NCBI GenBank assembly: GCA_963978905.1
Contig: OZ022257.1
Coordinates: forward strand, 33,555,685 to 33,619,684
DNA length: 64,000 nucleotides
Reading direction: 5' to 3'
Source: Trichostrongylus colubriformis
Lineage: Eukaryota; Nematoda; Chromadorea; Rhabditida; Trichostrongylidae
The translations under genes were made by a program, and so were the position numbers. Below are positions 12,031-22,500 of the stretch, in pieces. Within the stretch, counting starts at the first letter, position 1. Every line of letters begins with the position of its first letter. Below the pieces are notes generated by a model, which was not told the origin of the DNA, made no database searches, and saw nothing but the letters and a program-made list of their open reading frames with translations.

Positions 12031-12210
12031 GTTTTTCTTGCCCTTCTGCATCACTAGCCGGTGGGTTAGACGCAGACAAGAGAGGGACCAAATCAGTCGA
12101 CCGCCAACGTTCTACGGCCCTAGCCGGCAACTCCTTAGACGGATGGACGGTAGCGCAACTGGCAGAGTTGCGAGATCATGACAGGACCCCGAGCCGCGCT
12201 TTTTCAGTGC
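12031..12210 (+). repeat. dispersed repeat, family E copy 1
   Basis: Similar to 22735-22920 in the same orientation: shared segments include CTTCTGCATCWCT-type, CCGGCYGCRAACGTT-type and a terminal CCGCGCTTTTTC. An A-box-like TAGCGCAACTGG lies at about 12151, but no acceptable B box follows, so a tRNA origin is only a possibility. Confidence 0.5.
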
Positions 12211-12426
12211 ACCTTTCTTTACACATCACCTCTAGTGAAGTGGAACGTGTGTTATTGGAAAATAGCTCTACAGCTGTATTGCCGTGCTCACATTCTCCTC
12301 ACCCTTCACTGTGCATTTAGCTAAATTGACTGTCAAGAGGATTGCACTTTTACAACATTATCCCTCGCTTATCTTTGTAAAGGGACGACTCGAATACTTA
12401 TGAGCTTATCTCAATCAAGTATAAGT

Positions 12427-12541
12427 AAAGTATAGGAAAACATATAGTAAGTGGTATAGGATAGGAAAGGTATAGGAAAGACTTTAGAGGAAAACGAAAG
12501 CATACAGTAAGTAGTGCAGGGAAGGTAAAGTGTAGGAAAAC
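12427..12541 (+). repeat. degenerate tandem repeat
   Basis: Two imperfect units of about 55-65 bp built on TATAGGAAAACATATAGTAAG and its variants, rich in AGG and GTA. Non-coding minisatellite-like DNA. Confidence 0.6.
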
Positions 12542-12652
12542 GACCCTAGCGTGCTTTTGCCTCCCTGCCACGGAGCTCTGATCTACAAAATTGTTCGTAT
12601 ACTATTGGACCATTTTGTTTCGGGTAATCAGAAGAAAGAATAAATAATCGGT

Positions 12653-12729
12653 TTCAGAAGCAAAAAGCAGGACAAGAAGCCAATTAATACTGTTGATGCC
12701 ACGAATGGAGCCAACGGTGCAAATGGATG
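12653..12729 (+). other. possible terminal exon
   Basis: A strong acceptor (GGTTTCAG) ends at 12659 or just before. One downstream frame reads KKQDKKPINTVDATNGANG and stops shortly afterwards; another reads KQKAGQEAN and stops. Either would be a plausible C-terminus. With no confirmed upstream exon it remains a candidate. Confidence 0.2.
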
Positions 12730-14400
12730 AGACAAACGACGGTCCATCTGTTCAAATGTCTGCCATTCGACCAATCACCACATAACTGATTTTGGATACC
12801 AGTTGTTTTCCATAGTGATGCATAGGTTTGTACCCGATGCTGTGTGACTGCCTCACGCACCAGTAATTAACTTATCTCCATACACATAGATTAGTTTTTT
12901 TTACCATGCAAAAATAAATAATTATAATTGAAATGAAGATTGAAAGTCGCGAGGAAATATTTTCAGTATTCTTGATGAATCAAGAAATCCACAATAATTC
13001 ATTACACATGCGATTTGATTGAATAATGTAATTAATGACTAGCTATGACCAGTATTTCTGTTTCCTATTGCCTTCTCATAACAACACATGGATCTCCAAA
13101 TACATAGTGGAAATTCTTTGTGGCTCCAGAACTACAATACCGCTCACATTTTTCGAAAAATCGATGCCTGGATTAATAGACGCAAAACGTCGCACCGTCG
13201 AAGCTTTTTTTGAAGTGGATAAAATGAGGGAATTCGGAAGAAGCTTTGGATTGTCTCAATGCGATGAGTTGAACGACCTATGGAACGTCGAATTTTAATA
13301 AGTGGGTCACCGGCTTCCAGGTGCAAATGGGGGTGGCCTTTTTCACCTTTAGGCAAGACTCCGACCCATTTCTGTGCCTACTTTCACATTCAACCGCATC
13401 TTATTACAGCCTCTCATATAAGAGGCTCCCATTCTCCAATGACATAAGTGAACAGTTCTCAATGTATAGTGGACACCGGTGTTATGTGGTATCAACACAT
13501 TCACCATATCACTTTTGCCAGCGTGTCATTGCTGTTTGGCCCTTGAAATGTTGGTCGTGATGTTGTCGTAGTGACCAAAGCATTTCTCTAATTAGCACCA
13601 ATCACGTGCCATTACAGAGGCTTGCAAATGGGGGTGGCCCACTACATGCGCGCCGAATTGCGCATGAACCGAAAGTTCAGATGGGGATGAAACAGGCGTC
13701 ACGGGCTCATATGCTAACCATTGAGTCATTTGAAGACACCAGGGGGGGGCGATTTTGTCCTTCGTCCCACGGTAAACAGTTGCGATTTGTCCAGCTTGCG
13801 GCAATTGTGTGACGCCTTGCCAAGACGTTGAGTGAAAATTTATTGGATTTTTTAAATCATGGACACCTTTTTTCTAACTCTTTCGCTTATTCTCTCTTTC
13901 ATTATCACACTTGTTTGTTGCTGGATGTTCTTTCACTTGTTTAACATCATCACGAATTAAATCGAATCCGTCCTATGTGATAGCAAATAGCAGTAGCGTC
14001 TGCCTTCTTTGCCCGCCGAAAACGGGCAACTTGGCCACTGAAGCGTGCAGTTGAACTTTAGTGCGCTCAGATTACAATACCGCTTCAAAAATGCGTTTTC
14101 CAACGCGAATTTAGCTACACATTATCTCTTCTCTCGTGAGCTGAAATGTTGCTTACAGAGAATAGTGTCTCCAAATACGCCTTCCTTTTTTGTCCCCCTT
14201 TGGTGCCTTTAATTAGCAGAACTTTGAAAGCATATTCAAAGTGCGTTGCATCAAGGTCCCTCTAACAGCAGTAGAAACCAAGTACTATGTAAGCGCTATG
14301 TTGTCGACAACGACAGTGTACATTTTGATTCCTCTCGATGCTGCATTTTTTATCCAAAGAAGAGGCTTCTTTTCATTGCTGACTTTTTACAAATACATGT
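12730..14400. other. intergenic, no gene recognised
   Basis: A short GCAAATGGGGGTGGCC motif occurs at about 13323 and 13625. Open frames at 13035-13298 and 13606-13812 have no recognisable domains. No transposon ends found. Confidence 0.4.
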
Positions 14401-14632
14401 AACAAATGGAATGGTGGATGCATAACACCATAACAGCAGTAACACAAATGGAATGGTGGATGCAAAACAAAATTAGATGGGTAACATGGGTAACACTTGA
14501 GCGAGATTTGGAGCGTCATCGACTATCAACGAAGAGACTGGGAAACTGTGACGCTTGCCACTCCCGATTGCAATGTTCAAAAGTAAATGGTAGCAGTAAC
14601 ACAAATGGAATGGTGGATGCAAAACAAAATTA
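14401..14632 (+). repeat. direct repeats of a 35-38 bp unit
   Basis: The unit AACACAAATGGAATGGTGGA followed by TGCAAAACAAAATTAG occurs at 14441-14475 and 14597-14632, with a shorter version at 14401-14421. The second and third copies are separated by about 120 bp of unrelated sequence. Confidence 0.75.
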
Positions 14633-16532
14633 GAAAGACAAAGGCCCTCCGATGCGAGCCTCAGCAGTGAGTAGAAGTAGCCTAAGAAGTCTTTTGTTGC
14701 GGCGATGATGCAGAATTGTTAATTTAGCTGTGGTTGGTACCATCACTGGGACCGAAAGGGTTGAAATTATCGCCCTTGGTAACTTGAGTTTTCCCTCCCT
14801 CGCACAGAGTGATGCTTACGGGCCACGGCAAGTTTCACACATAAGAAAAGCATTCCACAGATACATATATACCCTTAAAGTTTTTGCAGAGGTGGTGCAA
14901 TGACAGGTGGCGCGTACTCCCACTCCTATGATGCTGAGATCGAATCCTGCACTGGTATCCGCTCAAACCAACCAACCAAAACAAATTGCATTTACATGCA
15001 CAAAGTGTCCGAATAATCTATGTCACAAGACCAACGGCCACACGCTGTCAGAGGGTCGGGCCGAGGTCAAAATCGGTGTATCCCAACCTACACAACTTGC
15101 CGCCAGTAGTAGTATGAGCCAAATTCATCTGCTACCGTTATCCTGGATGGAACTGAAATTAAAAGCGCGGAGTATCCAACAACTGTTTTGATTAACACCA
15201 GAAACATTGACCTCCTATTCATTATAGGCACAGTTCGCGAAATTTTCGTGCCTCGTCGTGTTTCATAAAGACTCTGGGAGTTATGAAGAACTAAAAGTGA
15301 AGAATAGACAAGGAAGACCTTCGAACCCTCTAAAAATAAGGTGTTCCTGAGCTTTGGCTCCGATTTCCAGTCAGAAACAAGTATTATATTATAATAAGTC
15401 TTCACGTGATATGGGAATTTCCCCTATCCTATCTTATCGCAGTCAATACCATGCCTCTTATCTTGGTAAGTGCCACTATTGCTCAGCTGGCCAAATCGTG
15501 GATGGGCGTGGACAATCTCGAAACGGGGGCTGCCATCTAATCTATGGGTTCGTTACGCGCTTAGCACTCACCCGCGCGCCGCGGTGATGGCACACGCTTT
15601 GCCGTTGTGGAAGGACCTATCTACTAGTGGATGGAACCAAGATGTTCATATTATCGTGAACTGTGCCTTTAAGATTGCTGCAGTTTTCGGGCACACGGGT
15701 AACTAAAGCAAAGCCGCTAGGCCTCTGAGAGCAAAGCGGCGCAGCCCAGAAGTTGATCGGCGTAAATTCAAAGCACTCGGAGTTTTTTCCCAAATTTTCG
15801 AATTCTGGTTATAACAGAGGAATCTCTATACATTTGTGTTTTCCTTAACTACTGCTTCTAATGCACAATCCTACTTCATGGAAGGGTTTTTTCGCTGAAA
15901 GCTCGAGCCGTTAGGCGACAAGGTTACGTGGTGCAACACCAAATGGAGGAGGAGTTGAGGTAAACAGCAATCAAAAGCCACCATACGCTCGCTTTGAGAG
16001 GCGTGTGGACTCAGTGAATGAACGCAGTGCTTCTACAGTGCTGGCCGACTTCTTTCTTCTTCAACCATGCAAGCGTTTCTTGCATACGTGCAGATGTGCT
16101 GTATGATGCAGTTGGTAACCTACATTCGGCCCAGCCAAACTCTGCATTCGAACGAGTGGAAAGCGCATGGGAGGCGGTCCGGGTTGGCCTTCAATGAAAT
16201 GGTCTCAAGTCTAAAGCTCGAACGAAGGGAACGAGTGGCGGCGTGTTCATGGACCTGCAATTGTCTACGGGACAATGCCGGCTCGCGACAAGCACTAACG
16301 GCGGGTGGTAGGAATTCCAATAAAAGTTATTTTGAGAGAGATTTCGAGAAAATCTGATATAGATTGACTCAGGACAACAGCTACAAAAACTCCTTCTCTG
16401 GATTTATCTGAATTTCTGTTGTGGATTCACAACCATAATATCTCATTCTTATCAACTAGCAACTAGAATCGAATGATAACATGTTAGTTCAAGTTGTTTA
16501 CCCTAGGACATAAGTTAGATAAGTACCTATTG
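14633..16532. other. intergenic, mostly unassigned; contains family F copy 2
   Basis: 15409-15548 is a diverged copy of 4588-4735 in the opposite orientation. Frames at 14907-15191 and 16067-16357 are open but without motifs. No other structure found. Confidence 0.45.
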
Positions 16533-16690
16533 AAAAGATACCGCAGGCATGACCTCGCGGTATCATAAGTGTGCAATCAACTATGTATCCTAGGGTTTTG
16601 CCCCTGGCGCGGTGCATTCTTTCATCCCCTAACAGAAGTGTCTCCACTGGACCTTTTCGGTCCAGGACTGAGCCCATATCTATGCACCGC
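16533..16690 (-). ncRNA. candidate structured small RNA
   Basis: On the minus strand about 158 nt could fold into several stems: GCGGTGCAT at 16609-16617 pairs perfectly with ATGCACCGC at 16682-16690, enclosing a hairpin CTGGACC/GGTCCAG (16647-16665, five-base loop). A final stem, GATACCGC/GCGGTATC (16537-16564), is followed on the minus strand by TTTT, a Pol III-type terminator. A TATATATA motif lies at about 16704-16713, 15-25 bases upstream of the proposed 5' end. It does not match U1-U6, SL, 7SL, RNase P or Y RNA sequences as I know them. Chance folding is possible. Confidence 0.3.
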
Positions 16691-17363
16691 CCACATTTGT
16701 CTGTATATATACCCCTATTGCGATGTATTATGGTCGGTTATTGTACAAAAGGTACGTCGTAATAAACATATACTACACGTGCCTGTACAACCTTTGGTAA
16801 TCCACCAAAATTTCAAAAAAAAAAATGAACTACCCAAAGTCCTGTTACCAACCGGCTCGACTCTCTCATTGTCAACGGCAAAGATTTTTTTTAGAGAAAA
16901 AGGTCCATAGGGTAATCTCCGCGTCACCAAGGACTAAAAAGAAGTGCATTGCACAGATGACCCTTTCGCAATCCTCTGCTGTACTGACGAAGCAAGGCCA
17001 TTAACAATCTGCAGTCGTCGGTGTTTACAGCAGACACATTCAGCGCTCACCTGGCACTTTAAAAGAGCATCCTGTAAATGGACTGTGAAGTCCGTTTTCT
17101 GTGGGCCCACATGACGGAACGATTACTGTGATACCCTACTTTTCTGTCAATAGACGCAAGAAAATTACCATAACCATGCCTAAAACTGAAACCCCAGCCA
17201 GGATAACACGTTGGCGACGAGCGCTTGAGACATACTTTTACATAGTCTAACGGTGTATCGTTGACAGTTATTACAAGTCCCGCGTGGTTTTCACTGGAAT
17301 TCACCGATGAATTGCGGGAGAACACATCAGCGACAATGACCAAGGCGTGGATAGTGGTCACAC
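16691..17363. other. intergenic upstream of the large foldback
   Basis: No gene recognised. The minus-strand frame at 17059-17388 runs into the terminal repeat of the neighbouring foldback and carries no motif. Confidence 0.4.
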
Positions 17364-19244
17364 TACAATACCCGCCGTAAGTTTTCAAAAGAAAACGCAG
17401 AAAGCGCGGATCCGCGTTTTTTTCGTTTTTTTACTGTAAGTCAGTTTGTTTTGCCTAAGTCCCCATAAAAATTTATATCAATCGAATCAGCTCACCGAGC
17501 TCTACAATATGGTCACTTCAAACTTTTAAAAAGCCGACTTTTTATGCTCTCGCGTGCACGAAGTGCCAGTGGGCACTCATCAGCGAGCGACGGGAGGTAT
17601 ACTTATAACCAGGAGGCAATCTGCCGTCAACATACAAAACTCAACAGCTTACAGGGATACTGTCCCAGTCAAAACTGAATTGAAAGTAGATTTTTAACCT
17701 TTGATGGTGATATTTCATTAAGTATCACTTCACCCAGTATGCTATAGTGGTCACCATCCGATTATTGTTTGAAAGAGATAATTTTCTCAGGTTTTAACTG
17801 TCTTTCAATTTTCTCAAGAAGTTATAAATCGAAAACAATATAAAAAATTCAATTGATTCATTTATAAAGCCCATAATCATAAGTAAAATTATCAATCCTT
17901 TTCGAAAGTTTTAACGTTCTACCCTGTCTGACCCCTCGGTCTCATAGCAATTGGTCAGCTCACTGAGATTTCCCAGACAGGTATTCATTGGCCTTATACA
18001 GTGATATGCCACTGCATTAACCAAGCAAATTGGATAACATGCTAGTTTTATGAGAAGTGCATATGTTTTCAATATCTGCTTTCAATTTTCTCAAAATGAC
18101 AATTCGAAAACAATATTAAAGATTTCATTCCTTCTTACATGGTTCATATAGAGCTTCTAACCGACTGCAAGGTTTGAATGTCGACCCAGGTGGCTTTTTT
18201 GCCAGTTACCAGAGGACGTTCTGCGCACCGTCAGAAAAAGGCAACAGTTTCTAAAAGTGAGATTATGAGGGTATCAGGCCTTTTTCAGTGCCATTGCAAT
18301 TACTGGCAGTTTACTATCAGGGAACTAATAGTATTTATTAAGAAGTATTTTTCATTCAACATTTTTCAAAACTATGAAAAGTAAAAAGTAGAAAGCAAGT
18401 AAGTAATACATTATAAAACCTAGGAGTGCATTTTCACATAATTTCACTAATTTTCATGTATTTTATTCATGAATCAGTGGAATCTTCCACATTGTTTTCA
18501 ATTCATGTATTTTTGGGAAAATTGAAAGCAGACATTGAAAACATATGCACTTCTCATAAAACTAGCATTTTATCCAATTTGCTTGGTTAATGCAGTGGCA
18601 TATCACTGTAGAAGGCCAATCAATACCTGTCTGGAAGATCTCAGTGAGCTGACTAATTGCTATGAGACCGAGGGGTCAGACAGGGTAGAACGGTAAAACT
18701 TTCGAGAAGGATTGATAATTTTACTTATGATCATGGGGTATATACATGAATCAATTGAATCTTCTTTATTGTTTTCGATTTATGTCTTTTGAGAAAATTG
18801 AAAGACCGTTAAAACTTGAGAAAAAATTTTTTTCAAACAATAATCGGATGGTGACCCCTACAGCATAATGGATGATGTGATACTTAAGGAAGTATCACCA
18901 TCAAAAGATTGAAAATCTACTTTCAATTCAGTTTTGACTGGGACAGTATCCCTGTAAGCTGTTGAGTTTTGTATGTTGACGGCAGATTTGCCTCCTGGTT
19001 ATAATTATAGCGCCCGTCGCTCGCTGATGAGTGTCCACTGGCACTTCGTGCACGCGAGAGCATAAAAAGTCAGCTTTTTAAAAGTTTGGAGAGACCACAT
19101 TGTAGAGCTCGGTGAGCCGATTCGATTAATATAAATTTTTATGGGGACTTAAGCAAAACAAACTGACTTACAGTAAAAAAAACGAAAAAAACGCGGATCC
19201 GCGCTTTCTGCGTTCTCTTTTGAAAACTTACGGCGGGTATTGTA
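17364..19244. mobile_element. 1.88 kb foldback element
   Basis: The outer ends TACAATACCCGCCGTAAGTT (17364) and its exact inverse (ending 19244) begin arms of about 760 bp each (17364-18125 and 18480-19244) that are near-complementary throughout, separated by a 350 bp AT-rich loop. The subterminal CGCGGATCCGCG at about 17407 and 19194 is itself a perfect palindrome. Inside each arm two related sub-blocks around TTTCAATTTTCTCAA repeat. There is no open frame of transposase length, so it is a non-autonomous element of unknown superfamily; the TA at its borders would fit a TA-targeting transposase. Confidence 0.8.
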
Positions 19245-19459
19245 CTATGGCTTTTTTGTCATTTTTCCTCGTTTTTTGTTTCTTTGCTGCTGCGGTATCG
19301 CCTACTCGCCATCATATCCTAAGCAATTATTCCTAAGCAATTACATCTATTGTCGATGACCGTCCTCTACCGCCGCTCTTCATAATTCCCATGTCTGTTT
19401 GTGGTTGCACCTACTCCAATCGCTACAGATCACTGGAATGGAGCGACAAAAACCAATAA

Positions 19460-19465
19460 TTTATT
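19460..19465 (-). terminator. poly(A) signal of the PGDH gene
   Basis: AATAAA on the minus strand, about 53 bases past the stop codon at 19518-19520, a normal position for nematode 3' end formation. Confidence 0.7.
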
Positions 19466-19517
19466 CTGCATTGTCAATAAATAGATGAGTGAAACAAATG
19501 GGCGTAGACCATGCTCG

Positions 19518-22500
19518 TCACATCACTTGCTTTGCGTTGAGCTGAAACAGTACGGTGAGGTTCAAGATCTGTCACATGTAAGCAATACAAATTCGGCTTA
19601 CCACGCCAAGCACGTTGCCCTTGTTAAATTGAACGATGTTTTCGGAAATCTCAGTGGCCACTCTCAACTGCGCATCGATGGTGGAAGCACCCAAATGAGG
19701 AGTACATATCGCTTTCGGATGCTCCACTAGGCCACGATACTTAGGAGGTTCCTACAAAAGTATTTGATCGAGAATAGTGTCACATTTATCCCTTAATTTT
19801 ACGCTGGTTCATTTAATGCTTTTGTGAACATTTGAATGATGCTTTTTTACAAGCCTTTGGAACTGTAAGACATTAATTCCATTACCAATGGGAAGTGAAA
19901 AAATAAAAACCTTAGTGGAAGGAGAGGGGGTGGGGGTGTGGTGAAGCCTTCTTTTGTGATGGCAAAGCTCTCTGCGACGATCGGATAGGGTCAACACGGT
20001 CACATAGGGGCAAATTGATCACATACATGGTTCATATGTCGCTGTTGCTTTAAAATCCGACTACACCACAGAATCTTTTGGTGGGCTCTTGTATAGAATG
20101 AAGCAGCCAGGCCTGGAAGAGCTCTTGATGGAGCTGTTACAGGGATGCTGAGTTATGGGCAAAAGTTTTGGTCTCTGACCGGACTCGAACCGGCAGGGAC
20201 CTAACTCAGCACCTTTTTACACCTTTGCATCACGAGCTGCGGCGAAAATCAGCAGCTAACAAAGATCAAAAACTTGGTGATACTTTCCTCCATAGCTACG
20301 AAATGGAGGTTATGGCTCCAGTCAGTCAGGTCCTATGTCCTTTTCGCTTAGCGCTTGAGTCCACTCAGCTTCAGTCAGTATCCAGCGAGAAGAAGTGAGT
20401 TCAAAGTTCTCACTCACTGTTACCTTCCATAGCTTTGATATATGTTCAGCTATTCAATTACGATTCTGAAGGATACTTTCAAGACCCGAGCGAGCAAAGT
20501 TTCGGGGGAGTCGTTCATAAAATTTGCCGTGCAAAAATGCATAGAATGGCTCAGAAGCCTAATCGTCTTCGAGACCAAAAAGATTTTTCTGTCATTGAAG
20601 GGTACTAACAAATATGAAGTAGGAAAAGGATTCATAGATCTCGTTGACACATCACGGCAAACCACGCAAAAGCAATGAAAGGTGAAAAATCCTGGATTGG
20701 GCACTATGTGGACAGGTGGGGGGAGGGGCATTTAGGACCAGTGTCTGATACATTCAGATATTCGTTCCAGCGGAATCAAAACAAGCGAATAAAGGTGGGG
20801 AACGATTTGAAGGTAAGTTCATGAGCCGGGGGTGTACTGTGTCAGAGCCTGAGGGGACGAGACTCCAGGTGGATGAGTTATTCCTGTTTCCTCGCATCTA
20901 CATGGCTCCCTGAACTTAGTTACTGAATTGTAAGTAAAGTGATTGGACGTAAATACCAAAAGATTTGACAGACTAACTTCCACAAAGACGTCAAAAGCGG
21001 CTCCCCCTGCTTGACCGGAGTTCAGGGCATCCACCAAATCCTTTTCATTCACTATACCTCCTCGAGCCACGTTGATGATCTTCACTCCTTTCTTACACTT
21101 TTCTAGCGCTGAAAATTTTCGGCTGTTCATCATAGAACTTTCTTTATATTCTTCTACTTACTTTTGGCATTTATCATGTTTTCCGTTTCAGGAATAAGCG
21201 GCACGTGCACAGTTATGAAGTCCGCCTGAGGCCAAATCTCCTCCAACGAGACCAGTTCAATATTTTTCGCTGCGGCTGCCTGCAAGTGGCAAGGTTCACG
21301 CTATTAGCGATGTGCATTAGCTCTGGAAGAATAGGACGAACCTCTTTTGTAGCCACGGGGTCGTATCCAATAACCCGCATTCCGAAGGCTTGCATGCGTT
21401 TGGCCACCTCGGTTCCAATTCTTCCCAGACCGAGCACCGCTAATGTTCGTCCAAAAATCTGAAAATAGCCACAATTCTGGATTTCATTTTCATTTTCTGA
21501 TGTAAGATATTCCAATCACACCAGAAGACGACTATTCATGTCGTTCAGCTTTCACAACAAATGGGTCTTACCGTCCCTATCAAAACATTCCCAGAATCTG
21601 ACCTGTCTCCCTCTTAACTATGCAAGTTTCGATGCGCGTCTGCGCGTCTAGTGTGGCATATGGGTAGTAAATGTAGACATTTTTGATGTGCCTTTTATTT
21701 TATTAGATGATTTGAAATACGAGGAGATGCAGATAGCTCGTGACGGCATTTTCGGGGGAAATGTATTCCTCCAGGCCACGGACACTTGAGGTCGCAACCC
21801 CTTCCAGTTATTGTGGTCAGGGTACCCTACAATTGTAGAACGGTGTCGCAAACGAAACTACATGCCCTCAATTTACCATATCAGGGTGGCTCTATTACAA
21901 AGGTCGAGCACTGCGTGCTGGAATCAACGGGTAGTCTGTCACAAAAAGAAACGTGCCTTTTGTGCGCAAAAGCACGCCCCGATTGAAGAACAGGTTAGGC
22001 CCAGTCTCCTGGAGACTGTTGTCAAGAGAACTTGTAGACGTATTTTCCCAGGTGGTAAACAAATCGATAAATGTGTTCGAGCCAAAAGCAGCAAGTGTGC
22101 GATAATGCGGTCGTCCATTTGAAAAATAAAGTGGAATTGGTAACTGAACTGTGGCAGTAAAGGTGAAATGAGGTGAAATCGTCAACAGCCACGGAATCGG
22201 GACCCCTGTCCTCCTTCGCGGCGTGTCCCATCGTTGAGAAAAACAGTCCTAGCACTTTGAGGGAACAAACTGTAGGGTGGGATCTGCACACCCTTGGGCA
22301 TCATTGTTGAAGGACTTGCCGTACTTACGTAATCGAGTTCTACATTTTCGAATGGCTGATCATAGAAACCGCTTAGATTTTTTGGCAGCATGTTGTTAAG
22401 GAGGGCGCGGTCTGCGAATAGCGATATTTATGGAGCCCTCTTCATTTTCTAAGACAGGGAGATAAAGCGGAGGGATTTTCCGTCATGTGAGTGACAGTCC

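Noticed and set aside
12140..12210. Possible tRNA-like promoter in family E
   Set aside because: The A box matches but no B box lies at the right distance, and the second family copy lacks the A box.
14401..14632. Spaced direct repeats that might suggest a CRISPR array
   Set aside because: Three uneven copies in a eukaryotic genome without regular spacers; a simple direct repeat.
20178..20192. tRNA gene suggested by a perfect B box
   Set aside because: No A box, no cloverleaf and the sequence is part of a repeated element, so not a tRNA gene.
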